Shown one piece after another: positions 16,396 to 25,939 of a stretch of 64,000 nucleotides of DNA. The translations under genes were made by a program, and so were the position numbers. The DNA is from Bacillota bacterium (GTDB taxonomy: Bacteria > Bacillota > Clostridia > Acetivibrionales > DTU013), in assembly GCA_023418915.1 (NCBI GenBank), contig JAEZYU010000050.1, positions 76,451 to 140,450 on the forward strand, written 5' to 3'. A model generated the notes under the pieces. The model was not told the origin of the DNA. It ran no database searches and was given only the letters and a program-made list of their open reading frames with translations. The first letter of the stretch is position 1. Each line of letters starts with the position of its first letter.

Positions 16396-17970
16396 ATGGA
16401 TCAAAAAAGCTCACATTCCATATCGTGGTTTGGATATGTATGGAAAACACTAATTATCGTTATGCCGTGCGCCGCTGTTATTTCATATCTTGTAGGACTG
16501 GGCATCGGAATCCGCCGTGAGACGATGGCGGCTTATGTCGTAACAAATACGCTGATAGCTGTTTTCATTGTTATTCTGGCCAGCTCAAAGAACTATCTCC
16601 TATATGTAAAACCATCTGTCAATTTTATCAGTTTACTAAAAAATGTTGTAACCAACCGTGATCTGACAGGCAGGATAACTAACAGGTCAAGGGGCGAGAT
16701 CGGTGAAATTGAGCACTACTACAATATGTTTATCAATGAGATACATACTGTTATGAACAACATTTCCGAAGCATCAAGGGTTCTCAATAAATCTTCTGAT
16801 GATCTTTCGCGCATTTCAGGTGATATGGCAAATACCAGCAGAGAGACCAGCAAAAAAACAACAATGGTCAATTCTACTACGGAAAGCATAGCCACAAGTC
16901 TTGAGGAAACTGCAGCAGATCTGACAGAAGCCAGCAGCGGCATGCTTGCCGTGAATTCATCAGTTGTGAACATGTCTGAAACCACTGTCAATCTGGCTTC
17001 AGCATCACAACAAACCTCGGTGGCGGTAGAACAGATCGCAGATATAGCGGAACAGATTTCAGGAAATATAAATAATGTTTCTGATTCCGCACGGGATGTG
17101 TCTGCGTCGGTTAACAGCGTTGCAACAGCTATGAAGGAAATAAGCATTTCACTAAATGAGATCAGTAAGAATTGTGAGCGTTCTATCCATATCACGACAG
17201 ATGCCGAATCAAACGCAAAAGACACAAATACTATCATAGACAGGCTTAATGAATCATCAAAACAGATAGGTAAAATTGTGAATGTCATCAGCGATATTGC
17301 AGATCAGACAAATATGCTTGCTTTAAATGCCGCAATAGAGGCGGCCGGGGCAGGAGAGGCAGGAAAGGGATTTGCCGTGGTAGCCAATGAGGTGAAGGAG
17401 CTGGCTAAGCAAACAGCTGAAGCTACCGATGAGATAAGTGATCAGATAGAAGCTATGCAGGGTAATATGTCTGGAGCTGTTAATGCAGTTGAAACTATCA
17501 ATGATGTAATAAAGGAAATAACTATCATAACAAATACTATAGCTGCGGCAGTGACTGAACAGACGGCGATAACCGGGGAGATTTCTAGCGCAGTGCTCAA
17601 AGCCGCAGAAAGGACAAGCAATATTACCAATGACATAGGTGAGATCGCTGAAAATGCAAAAAACGTGACTGCAGCTTTGAGCGAAGCATCAAATGGAGTT
17701 TCCAGTATTGCAGATGCTTCCAGAAATCTTTCTGTCGATTCCAGTGCCGTAGTTCAAAATGTTGAAAAAACATACACAAAGATACAGGATATTACAAAGG
17801 TCACCTATGATATTTCAAATGGAACGAATGAGATCTCAAAAAACATACAGGAAGTAAATGCAACCGCAGGTGAAATCACCGAAACATCCATCCAAACGAA
17901 CAATTCAGCAAAGGCCCTTACTGAAGCGGCGCAAAAGCTTCAGGCTCTTACAAGGCAGTTCAGGCTGTAA
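16396..17970 (+). CDS. Methyl-accepting chemotaxis protein without a large sensor domain
   Basis: 524 residues. Two closely spaced membrane segments (about residues 13-38 and 46-64) leave almost no extracellular loop, so no ligand domain is visible. A HAMP-like linker follows, then a long coiled-coil signalling domain whose tip has NMLALNAAIEAAGAGEAGKG, the CheA/CheW contact. No CheR-docking pentapeptide is at the C-terminus (LTRQFRL). CAGGAGG precedes the ATG. First gene of the chemosensory operon; its signalling domain is clearly paralogous to that of the next gene, so the two may form mixed arrays, with this one supplying membrane anchoring. What it senses is not visible. Confidence 0.9.
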   Translation: MDQKSSHSISWFGYVWKTLIIVMPCAAVISYLVGLGIGIRRETMAAYVVTNTLIAVFIVILASSKNYLLYVKPSVNFISLLKNVVTNRDLTGRITNRSRGEIGEIEHYYNMFINEIHTVMNNISEASRVLNKSSDDLSRISGDMANTSRETSKKTTMVNSTTESIATSLEETAADLTEASSGMLAVNSSVVNMSETTVNLASASQQTSVAVEQIADIAEQISGNINNVSDSARDVSASVNSVATAMKEISISLNEISKNCERSIHITTDAESNAKDTNTIIDRLNESSKQIGKIVNVISDIADQTNMLALNAAIEAAGAGEAGKGFAVVANEVKELAKQTAEATDEISDQIEAMQGNMSGAVNAVETINDVIKEITIITNTIAAAVTEQTAITGEISSAVLKAAERTSNITNDIGEIAENAKNVTAALSEASNGVSSIADASRNLSVDSSAVVQNVEKTYTKIQDITKVTYDISNGTNEISKNIQEVNATAGEITETSIQTNNSAKALTEAAQKLQALTRQFRL

Positions 17971-17985
17971 ATGCTGTGAGTTAAA

Positions 17986-18095
17986 TTATAACGAGTATAG
18001 CGAGGCGATAGATATCTTAGCTTCTATAAATACAGGTGCCGAGTTTAAAAGTTCTTCTATAGACGAGAAATTTTCTTTGAACCTAAGTGTTATAA
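17986..18095 (+). repeat. TTATAACG dispersed element inside the chemosensory operon
   Basis: Starts TTATAACGAG, has AGCGAGGCGATAGATATC near its left end, and ends TTTCTTTGAACCTAAGTG followed by TTATAA. About 110 bp, and it fills the gap between the two receptor genes. Confidence 0.7.
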
Positions 18096-18117
18096 GCAAT
18101 AATGGAGGATGATGCAG

Positions 18118-20301
18118 ATGAATAATATTATTTTCGTAAATGAGGACAATTGTGTTGGGTGTAATAAATGTATCAGGAATTGTCTTGTTGTCGACGCTAA
18201 TGTTTCTTTTATTTCAGGCGGTGAAAACAAAGTAAGGGTCAATCCCGACAAGTGTGTGCTTTGCGGGAAGTGCATAGAGGTATGCGACCATGATGCAAGA
18301 GATTATATCGATGATACTGAAAGCTTTTTTGAAGATCTGGAAAAGGGTAAAAAGATTTCGGTAATAGCGGCACCTTCTGTGAGGGTTAATTTCAGCGATT
18401 ATGAAAAATTGTACGGATATCTGAAATCAAGAGGTGTGAATGTCATCTATGATGTTTCCTTCGGTGCAGATATCACCACCTGGGCGTACCTGAAGGCGAT
18501 AAGGGAAATGAAGCTCACTTCTGTAATAGCACAGCCCTGTCCTGCGGTCGTCGGCTATGTGGAAAAATATAAACCTGAACTTATCTCAAGGCTGGCTCCC
18601 ATTCATAGTCCAATGACCTGTACGGCGATATATTTGAAACGGTATGCGAATGTGTACGGTGATATAGCCTTTTTATCGCCCTGCATAGGTAAAATCAATG
18701 AGATAACGGACCCAAACACAAGCAATTATGTGAAGTACAATGTGACGTTTAAAAAGCTGGATCAGTATATCAGAAAAAACAATATAAATCTTTTGAATTA
18801 TAAAGGTGAAGAGCCCGAGGATATAGGCTGCAGTCTGGGGTGTTTGTTCAGCAGACCCGGCGGCTTGCGTGAAAATGTTGAGCAGAAGGTGAAGAACGCA
18901 TGGATCAGGCAGGTGGAGGGACACGAATACGCATATAAATACCTTGACGTGTACGGTGAAAGATTGAAAAACAATGAACCTGTCCCGCTTCTGGTCGATA
19001 TTTTGAATTGCCCTCACGGGTGCAATATTGGAACTGCCGCAGTACGGGATATCACAGTTGACGATGCCGATCTGACCTTAAATAAACTGAAAGATGAAAA
19101 ACTCAAGGATAAGGGCGGTAAATTGATCACCAGAAAAATTGACTGGCTTTACCGGCTGTTTGATAAAACGCTTAAGCTTGATGATTTCATGAGGCACTAC
19201 AATACTCAGATGAAGGCAGAACCATTAAAAGTACCGACAGAGGAACAGTATGATGAGATTTTTACCAGAATGCACAAGGCAACAAAGAGGGACAGGGAGC
19301 TCAATTGCTCCGCTTGCGGTTACAATACCTGCAGAGAAATGGTGCAGGCCATATTTAATGGGTTGAATGATATCACAAACTGTATTGATTACAACAAACA
19401 CGAAACCAACTTAGAAAGAGAGCTTCTCGAGGCCAACAACAAGGCTCTGGAGGGTCAGAACAGTGAAATCAATAAAGCGCTCGAGGAAGTCAGAAAGCTG
19501 AGTGATGAAAGGCTGAAAAAATCCCAGGAGATCGAGTCGATCATATCTAAGCTTGCAGCCGCTTCGTCAAAAACCTCAGCCGGTATAGAGCAGGTAAATG
19601 CCATAGTTGATGGCATTGCGGACAATACAAATAATGTATCCAATTTTACAAAGGATGTGTCTTCATCGGTTAACAGCGTTGTTTTAGCGATGAAGGAAAT
19701 CAACATATCGCTAAATGAAATCAGCCAAAATTGCGGCAGATCCAAAAATATTACTTCCGATGCTGAAATGAAGGCAAAGGACACAAACCATATCATTGAT
19801 GTTCTGAACACTTCCTCCAGGCAGATCGGCAAAATCGTAAAAGTCATAAATGAAATAGCTGACCAGACCAATATGCTGGCATTGAATGCGGCGATAGAAG
19901 CGGCTGGCGCCGGCGAAGCAGGCAAGGGTTTTGCTGTTGTTGCAGGAGAAGTCAAGGAGCTTGCAAGACAGACTGCCGAGTCTACAGAGGAAATAGGCCA
20001 GCAAATCGAAATGATGCAAAAGAACATGTCCGATGCAGTCAAAGCGATGGGCACTATTCTTGAGGTTATTGATGAGATGTCCAGTATCACAAACACTATT
20101 GCGGCGGCAGTAGCTGAACAGTCATCGGTGTCTGGCAGTATATCAAATGCTGTAGTGGCTGCTGCAGAGAAAGTGAATATGATAACCGAAAGAACCAGGG
20201 ATATTGCTGTGAGTTCTCACGATGCCGCAAAAAGTATCGCAGAAGCATCTGTTGGTATCAAGGAACTGGCTGCTACAGCTTCGGAGCTTTCCGGCGTATA
20301 G
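18118..20301 (+). CDS. Soluble chemoreceptor with ferredoxin and [FeFe]-hydrogenase-like sensor
   Basis: 727 residues, no membrane segment. Residues 12-56 hold two [4Fe-4S] motifs (CVGCNKCIRNC, CVLCGKCIEVC). Residues about 78-350 are a hydrogenase large-subunit-like domain: QPCP (Cys141), SPCIGK (Cys189) and NCPHGC (Cys298, Cys302) match the four H-cluster ligand positions, while the catalytic-type TSCCP is QPCP, so the proton-shuttle Cys is Pro. Residues about 390-425 are a third Fe-S domain (NCSACGYNTC). The rest is an MCP signalling domain with the conserved tip. Sensory hydrogenases (HydS) share this Fe-S order but normally end in PAS. Sensing of H2 or redox state is inferred. GGAGG fixes ATG 18118. 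Confidence 0.88.
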   Translation: MNNIIFVNEDNCVGCNKCIRNCLVVDANVSFISGGENKVRVNPDKCVLCGKCIEVCDHDARDYIDDTESFFEDLEKGKKISVIAAPSVRVNFSDYEKLYGYLKSRGVNVIYDVSFGADITTWAYLKAIREMKLTSVIAQPCPAVVGYVEKYKPELISRLAPIHSPMTCTAIYLKRYANVYGDIAFLSPCIGKINEITDPNTSNYVKYNVTFKKLDQYIRKNNINLLNYKGEEPEDIGCSLGCLFSRPGGLRENVEQKVKNAWIRQVEGHEYAYKYLDVYGERLKNNEPVPLLVDILNCPHGCNIGTAAVRDITVDDADLTLNKLKDEKLKDKGGKLITRKIDWLYRLFDKTLKLDDFMRHYNTQMKAEPLKVPTEEQYDEIFTRMHKATKRDRELNCSACGYNTCREMVQAIFNGLNDITNCIDYNKHETNLERELLEANNKALEGQNSEINKALEEVRKLSDERLKKSQEIESIISKLAAASSKTSAGIEQVNAIVDGIADNTNNVSNFTKDVSSSVNSVVLAMKEINISLNEISQNCGRSKNITSDAEMKAKDTNHIIDVLNTSSRQIGKIVKVINEIADQTNMLALNAAIEAAGAGEAGKGFAVVAGEVKELARQTAESTEEIGQQIEMMQKNMSDAVKAMGTILEVIDEMSSITNTIAAAVAEQSSVSGSISNAVVAAAEKVNMITERTRDIAVSSHDAAKSIAEASVGIKELAATASELSGV

Positions 20302-20317
20302 GAACAAAACGAGTTGC

Positions 20318-20344
20318 ACCTTAGCAGCGTTTGCGCTGTAAGGC
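20318..20344 (+). repeat. CCTTAGCAGCG hairpin before cheA
   Basis: CCTTAGCAGCGTTTGCGCTG then TAAGG folds into a near-perfect 11-bp stem without a T-run. It is related to the hairpin at 11850-11880. Lying within the operon, it could act in mRNA processing or stability. Confidence 0.45.
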
Positions 20345-20389
20345 AAAACGGAATGCCGGAAACCAACAGGCAAATGAAGGGGGCGATCG

Positions 20390-23300
20390 GTGGGTATGAT
20401 ACGGGATGATGATATATTACAAAGCTTTGTGGAGGAAGCCAGGATCCATGTCGAAACTGTTGAAGCAGAGCTGCTGAAGCTGGATACCGGCCGCGTTGAT
20501 GAAGAAAGCATACATAATATCTTCCGTGCAGTGCACAGCATAAAGGGCACATCGGGCTTTCTGGACTTAAAGAAGATCGTGGAACTGTCTCATGCAATGG
20601 AAAATATTTTTGGGGAGATCAGGTCAGGAAAGAAGAAAATAACAGAGGGCATGATTGATATTTTACTTTGTGCCAATGATTGCATGAGAATAATGGTGGA
20701 TGACGTAAAGAACAGTGAAATCATTGATACCTCAGAAGCAATGGAGGGTTTGTCAAGGATCATTGCGGGTATGCTAAATCCAAGCACAGCTAAAAAAGAT
20801 GCATCCAGTTCTTCCGTTTATCCAGCCTCTCTTAAGATGTTCGATCACGTGGATCGATGCATCAAGGCCATCCATGATAATGCAGAGAGGGGACATAAGG
20901 TATACCGTATTAAGAAAATGCTGGGCAGGGATATTACTCAAAACAACACTTCGCTGCCTCAATTTATTGAGCTTGTGAATACTCTGGGAATGGTGATCGA
21001 TTGCTCGGCGGATATTGAAGGCATACAAAATGGGCAGGAGCCTGAAGACATAGGAATTAACCTTTTGTTCTCATCTGTGCTGGAAAAGGACATGCTTGCG
21101 CCGGTACTTGAGCTTACAGAAGAGGAAATAACCGAATTTCAAGTTTCTGTTGATGAAGATTGTTCCGAAGGGCAAGAGGAGCAGCAGGAAGATCGTGTTT
21201 CTATGCATAAAGCAGCAGAGGATGGTGATCAGTGCGATATAGGCGATCACCCTGTCAAAGGGCAGTCTTCTGCTGCCGAAGACAGCATACGTGTCAATGT
21301 GGCGCTTCTGAACAGCTTACTGAATCTTGCCAGTGAAATGGTACTTGCAAGAAATCAACTTCTCAGGATAATGGAAGGACACAGAAAAAACATCCCCGGG
21401 ATAGATCCTATTTTCCAGAATGTGGACCATATCACTACAAATCTGCAGGAAAAGATAATGCAGACCAGAATGCAGCCGGTTTCAAATATATTCAACAAAT
21501 TCCCCAGGATCATCCGTGAGCTGTCAAAAAAACTTGGGAAAAACATCAGGCTGCACATGGAAGGCTCTGATGTAGAGCTGGACAAGTCTATTATCGAAGC
21601 GCTGGGCGACCCGCTTACACATCTGATCAGAAATGCGGCAGATCACGGTCTGGAAATGCCTGAGGAAAGAGAGAAAGAGGGAAAGAGCAGAGACGGCATG
21701 ATCAGCCTGAAAGCATATCACGAAGGTGGGTATGTCAATATAGATGTGGTAGATGACGGAAGAGGCATTGATATAGAAAGTGTAAAAAAGAAAGCAGTTG
21801 AAAAGAACTTCGTCAGCAGGCAGGATCTGGCTGTCATGGGAGAGCTTGATATCTTGAAACTGCTGTTCAGGCCGGGTTTCTCTACCTCAGACAAAGTCTC
21901 GGACATTTCCGGCAGGGGAGTCGGGATGGATGTAGTAAAAACAAATATCGAAAAGCTCGGAGGGAACATAGAAATATTCACTACACCCGGAACCGGTACC
22001 ACATTCCGCCTCTTGCTCCCGCTGACGCTTGCCATTATTTCATCGCTGATCGTCGAAACCGAGGGGCAGAAGTTTGCGCTTCCTCAGGTAAACCTGCAGG
22101 AGATCGTGCGCATTAAGTCCGATGATGCGTCAAGAAAGATCGAGTACATAAATAATGCCGAAGTATTGCGGCTAAGGGGCAGACTGCTGCCGGTAATTCA
22201 TCTGGCTGATGTTCTGGGAATAAGAAGGACATACATAGACCGGAGGACCGGCAAGAGGTATTACGACAAAAGGAAAACCCTGTTTAGTCACAAACCGACG
22301 GCAGCAAAAAGTAACGGTGTACATGAAGAGCGCCGCAAATCCGACAGCAGTGATATTGTAAAAATTCTTGTTATCAAAATGGGCTCCAGAAGGCTGGGTC
22401 TGGCGGTAGATTCAATACATGAAAGCGAAGAGATACTTGTGAAAACGCTTCCTTCTTATTTCAAGGAATGTAAATGCTACTCGGGAGTAACGATCCTTGG
22501 AGACGGAAAGGCTGCAATGATCCTGGATCCCGGAGGGATCATTGAAAAATCCAATCTCCACTACCTTGACGGTGTGGATGAGAGGGCCGGCGATAAGGAG
22601 GAAGATCAGGAAAGTATCAGAGAGGATCAAAATCTGTTGCTGTTCCAGTGTTCGGGACCGGAAACACTGGCGTTGGACATGTCCATGGTATCCAGAGTGG
22701 AAGAGGTGATGTCTGCTGATATAGAAAGGATCGGCGACAGGGAGTTCATCAAATTCAGGGGAGCATCACTCAGGGTAATCAGACCCGAAGAGTATCTCCC
22801 CATTAGCAATGAAAGAGTACAAAAAGAAAAGTACTATGTAATAATTCCAAAGCTGGTTAGCCGACCATTGGGGATCCTTATAGAGAGGATACTTGACACA
22901 GTTCGGGCGGAAATCGACATAAGGCAGGATGACAGCATCAAGGTAAAGGGGTTGATTGGTTCTTCCATACTGAATAATACCATTGTCCTTCTGGTGAACG
23001 TATATGAGCTTTTTGAGACAGCCGACCCTGAACACTACAAAGCGGTGCCCAAACACAACAATGGTGATATGACGAATATCCTTCTTGCTGAAGATACTCC
23101 GTTTTTCCAGACACTTGAGAAAACCTACCTTGAGGAAGCAGGATATACTGTTCACCTTGCAAAGAATGGGAAAGAGGCATTAGATTTACTGCTAACCCGC
23201 AAAATAGATGCTGTAGCAAGTGACATAAACATGCCTGTGATGGACGGGTTGGAATTGGTCAGAAGGATCCGGGCAGACCCGGAATTGGCTCATCTGCCGG

Positions 23301-23446
23301 TTATCGCCATAACGTCGCTTATCGGAGAAGCACAGGTAAAAGAAGGTCTGGAAGCGGGATTTGATGCCTATGAGTTCAAGCTCGACAGGCAGAGGCTGCT
23401 GCAGATATTGGATAGCGCCATTAAGAAAAGAAGGAGAATGATGTGA
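20390..23446 (+). CDS. cheA: CheA-type histidine kinase with two CheW-like domains and a receiver
   Basis: 1018 residues, longer than a standard CheA. Order: Hpt domain with the phosphorylated His in VHSIKGTSGFL (His49); a second Hpt-like or linker region; P3 dimerisation helices (SLLNLASEMVLARNQLL); HATPase (NAADHGLE, DVVDDGRGID, GRGVGMDVV); a CheW-like domain; a second, divergent CheW-like domain (about 750-885); and a receiver from about 894 with the acceptor in SDINMPVMDG (Asp945). The receiver has a Lys but not the usual Lys-Pro (FKLD). It phosphorylates CheY and CheB when the receptors signal. GTG 20390 and ATG 20396 both follow AAGGGGG; the start is undecided. It overlaps cheW. Confidence 0.92.
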   Translation: MGMIRDDDILQSFVEEARIHVETVEAELLKLDTGRVDEESIHNIFRAVHSIKGTSGFLDLKKIVELSHAMENIFGEIRSGKKKITEGMIDILLCANDCMRIMVDDVKNSEIIDTSEAMEGLSRIIAGMLNPSTAKKDASSSSVYPASLKMFDHVDRCIKAIHDNAERGHKVYRIKKMLGRDITQNNTSLPQFIELVNTLGMVIDCSADIEGIQNGQEPEDIGINLLFSSVLEKDMLAPVLELTEEEITEFQVSVDEDCSEGQEEQQEDRVSMHKAAEDGDQCDIGDHPVKGQSSAAEDSIRVNVALLNSLLNLASEMVLARNQLLRIMEGHRKNIPGIDPIFQNVDHITTNLQEKIMQTRMQPVSNIFNKFPRIIRELSKKLGKNIRLHMEGSDVELDKSIIEALGDPLTHLIRNAADHGLEMPEEREKEGKSRDGMISLKAYHEGGYVNIDVVDDGRGIDIESVKKKAVEKNFVSRQDLAVMGELDILKLLFRPGFSTSDKVSDISGRGVGMDVVKTNIEKLGGNIEIFTTPGTGTTFRLLLPLTLAIISSLIVETEGQKFALPQVNLQEIVRIKSDDASRKIEYINNAEVLRLRGRLLPVIHLADVLGIRRTYIDRRTGKRYYDKRKTLFSHKPTAAKSNGVHEERRKSDSSDIVKILVIKMGSRRLGLAVDSIHESEEILVKTLPSYFKECKCYSGVTILGDGKAAMILDPGGIIEKSNLHYLDGVDERAGDKEEDQESIREDQNLLLFQCSGPETLALDMSMVSRVEEVMSADIERIGDREFIKFRGASLRVIRPEEYLPISNERVQKEKYYVIIPKLVSRPLGILIERILDTVRAEIDIRQDDSIKVKGLIGSSILNNTIVLLVNVYELFETADPEHYKAVPKHNNGDMTNILLAEDTPFFQTLEKTYLEEAGYTVHLAKNGKEALDLLLTRKIDAVASDINMPVMDGLELVRRIRADPELAHLPVIAITSLIGEAQVKEGLEAGFDAYEFKLDRQRLLQILDSAIKKRRRMM

Positions 23447-23892
23447 TGATAAAGGTACTCACTTTTTATCTGTACGGGAATCTCCTTGGTATCGATGTGA
23501 CCTTAGTCAAAGAAATCAACAGGAATGTCTGTTATACGGCAGTGCCGGGCTCAAGGAAGCATATTGCAGGTTTGTTGAATATGAGGGGACAGGTTGTGAC
23601 ACTTTTTGATCTGGCAGAATTATTAACACTGAAAAAAGAAAACCCGCAAAACAGCAGCATACGTACCTGTATAATATTGAAAACTCCCCGGGACCCTGAT
23701 CAGGTAGGGATACTGATAGACCGTCCCGGAGATGTTATCGACATCGACAGTGAGGAATGTGAACCGCCACCTGCAAATGTAGGAGGTGTAGAAAACGAGT
23801 TTATCAGCAGTATTGTAAAGCTTGAAGGTGAACTGCTTATACTTATCGATCCTCAAAAGGTTTTTTCCGACAGGGGAATATTCGAAGTATAA
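23446..23892 (+). CDS. cheW: CheW coupling protein
   Basis: 148 residues, one SH3-like CheW domain: VLTFYLYGNLLGIDVTLVKEI, HIAGLLNMRGQVVTLFDL (the conserved NxRGxVxxxxDL), and a C-terminal ISSIVKLEGELLILIDPQKV. It links receptors to CheA. ATG 23446 overlaps the cheA stop (TGATG), with AAGGAG nine bases upstream; GTG 23443 is the alternative. The coupling implies matched synthesis with CheA. Confidence 0.92.
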   Translation: MIKVLTFYLYGNLLGIDVTLVKEINRNVCYTAVPGSRKHIAGLLNMRGQVVTLFDLAELLTLKKENPQNSSIRTCIILKTPRDPDQVGILIDRPGDVIDIDSEECEPPPANVGGVENEFISSIVKLEGELLILIDPQKVFSDRGIFEV

Positions 23893-23949
23893 TAATTTTA
23901 GCATCAGTATTGCAGCAAATAATCCAACAAAATGGGGGGTCATCTGTTC

Positions 23950-25092
23950 TTGAACAAGGTGAAGGTATTATTAGCGGACAGTTCCGTGGTCACACGAATG
24001 TATATTTCAGAACTGGTCAACTCAACAGGCTACAGTATAGTAGAGAAGACAGCATCGAATGGAAGCATAGCTCTTGAATGGCTGAAGCAATGCGAAATCG
24101 ATGTACTTCTGCTGGACGTGATGATTATTAAAAAAGAGGGCATCGAACTGGTCGGGTCGATAAAAAGCATTTTGCCGAGTATCGAAGTCATCGTGATGAG
24201 CAACGATCAGCCTGATAGTCCTGCAATTACACTGGAATCGCTCAAGGAGGGAGCAATAGATTTTATACAGAAGCCGGCTGAAAAGAATTTCGAAGGATGC
24301 AGTTTTGAACTTAAATCACACTTTTCTTCTCTTTTCTATCAGATGTCAATAAAAAAGTATACGGACAACACCGGACAGAATGCCTTTATTGCCGGTAATT
24401 CAAGTGTTTCAGGTAAAGGGCGGGAGACATATGCATCAAAGACGCAGAGCCTTGAGAAAAACAACAGGGGCAGGGCATTGGAAAGTACGGACCTGATCCT
24501 GATTGCTTCCTCTACAGGAGGACCTGCAGCTCTCGATTCGGTACTTGGCACATTCTCAGCGGACATCAAAAAGCCGGTGCTTATAGTTCAACACATGCCT
24601 CCCGAGTTCACAAATATACTTGCGCAGACTATGAACAGGAAATATCATTTGAATATTTCAGAGGCAAAGAATGGTGACATAATTGAGGGCGGGAGGGTAT
24701 ATATCGCCCCGGGAGGCAAGCATATGACAGTCAGAGAAACAGAAGGAGGAGAAAAAATCATTCGGCTGCTGGACACAGCCTTTGTCAATGGAGTCAAACC
24801 TTCGGCTGATGTACTTTTTCAGTCTGTGGCAGCTGCATACAAAGGGAATAATATACTTGCTGTCGTGCTTACAGGCATGGGTAATGATGGAACCCTTGGC
24901 ATCGCAGAGATAAAGAGGAACTGCAATTGTTACTGTATTACCCAGAGCGAGAACAGCTGCGTGGTATATGGGATGCCAAGGTGTGTTAGTGAGGCAGGTT
25001 TATCAGACGAGGCAGCAGATTTGAAGGATATATCCGCACGAATAAGCCAAATTGTGATAAATAAAGAAGGAGGCAGACCGAATGGAAAATAG
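23950..25092 (+). CDS. cheB: CheB receptor methylesterase
   Basis: About 380 residues. The N-terminal receiver (LLADSSVVTRM, LLLDVMIIKKEG) is followed by a linker and the CheB catalytic domain with Ser in IASSTGGPAAL, His in QHMPPEFT and Asp in GMGNDGTLGI. It demethylates or deamidates receptor glutamates for adaptation; phosphorylation by CheA activates it. An in-frame ATG at 23932 lies inside the G-rich ribosome site, so TTG 23950 with GGGGGG nine bases before is the better start and gives the family N-terminus (NKVKVLLAD). It overlaps cheR by 11 bases. Confidence 0.92.
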   Translation: MNKVKVLLADSSVVTRMYISELVNSTGYSIVEKTASNGSIALEWLKQCEIDVLLLDVMIIKKEGIELVGSIKSILPSIEVIVMSNDQPDSPAITLESLKEGAIDFIQKPAEKNFEGCSFELKSHFSSLFYQMSIKKYTDNTGQNAFIAGNSSVSGKGRETYASKTQSLEKNNRGRALESTDLILIASSTGGPAALDSVLGTFSADIKKPVLIVQHMPPEFTNILAQTMNRKYHLNISEAKNGDIIEGGRVYIAPGGKHMTVRETEGGEKIIRLLDTAFVNGVKPSADVLFQSVAAAYKGNNILAVVLTGMGNDGTLGIAEIKRNCNCYCITQSENSCVVYGMPRCVSEAGLSDEAADLKDISARISQIVINKEGGRPNGK

Positions 25093-25939
25093 GGCTGTCT
25101 CAAGGGAATTTTCATTATTCCAGCGCTTTATTGAGGATAAATGCGGCATTTTTATTGACGCAGACAAATCATATCTTTTTGAGAGCAGACTTGCGCAAAT
25201 GCTTGCAGAATCCTCTCTGGACAGCTTCGAAAAGCTATATGCGCAGATAAGCAGTTATGAAAACCCTGAAATAGTCGACGATATCATTGATATGGTAACC
25301 GTAAATGAAACCTTTTGGTTCAGGGACAGGACACCATGGATCGTACTTGAGGAAGTACTGCTGCCGGCATATGTCAGGGAGTTTAGGGGAAGAAAGAGAA
25401 GTAAGGTGCGCATTTGGAGTTCAGCCTGTTCATATGGACAAGAGCCGTATTCTATAGCCATGTGCATAGACAATTACCTTGAACGTCACAGTATTCACGA
25501 TATTAGTCTTCGAGATTTTGAGATATTTGCTACAGATATATCCAATACTGTTCTTCAAATGGCAGAAACGGGCAGGTATGATAATATTTCGATCCAGCGC
25601 GGACTGGACGAGGCATACAAATCGAAGTATTTCACAAATGAAGGCAGAATCTGGACTATTATTGATAAAATCAGAGGTTCAGTACAATTTGAGCAGTTCA
25701 ATCTTATAGATAATTTTCTGCATTTTGGCAGCTTTGATATTGTTTTTTTAAGAAACGTAATGATCTACTTTACAGATGAGCTTAAAAGAAAGACACTCAT
25801 TAAGCTAAGGGATGCCATGAAGCCTGGCGGAGTCTTGTTTATCGGAAGTTCAGAGCTGCTGTGTGACCATGTGAAGGATTTTAAAATGGAACAGCATAAT
25901 AATGGGATATATTTCAGGATAAGGAGTGGAGCAGAATGA
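25082..25939 (+). CDS. cheR: CheR receptor methyltransferase
   Basis: 285 residues. The N-terminal helical CheR domain (FQRFIEDKCGIFIDADK, VTVNETFWFRD) is followed by the SAM-binding domain (IWSSACSYGQEPYSIAM, FATDISNTVLQMA, DIVFLRNVMIYF). It methylates glutamates on the receptors. Neither receptor in the operon ends in the tethering pentapeptide, so it would act as a tether-independent CheR. Overlaps cheB at its start and cheY at its end (ATGA). Confidence 0.93.
   Translation: MENRAVSREFSLFQRFIEDKCGIFIDADKSYLFESRLAQMLAESSLDSFEKLYAQISSYENPEIVDDIIDMVTVNETFWFRDRTPWIVLEEVLLPAYVREFRGRKRSKVRIWSSACSYGQEPYSIAMCIDNYLERHSIHDISLRDFEIFATDISNTVLQMAETGRYDNISIQRGLDEAYKSKYFTNEGRIWTIIDKIRGSVQFEQFNLIDNFLHFGSFDIVFLRNVMIYFTDELKRKTLIKLRDAMKPGGVLFIGSSELLCDHVKDFKMEQHNNGIYFRIRSGAE

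Noticed and set aside
19455..20096. 213-residue minus-strand frame inside the hydrogenase-like receptor gene
   Set aside because: Shadow of the highly repetitive coiled-coil coding region; the plus-strand gene is unambiguous.
18118..20301. Catalytic [FeFe]-hydrogenase
   Set aside because: The proton-shuttle Cys position is Pro and the protein continues into a receptor signalling domain, so a sensor is more likely than an enzyme.
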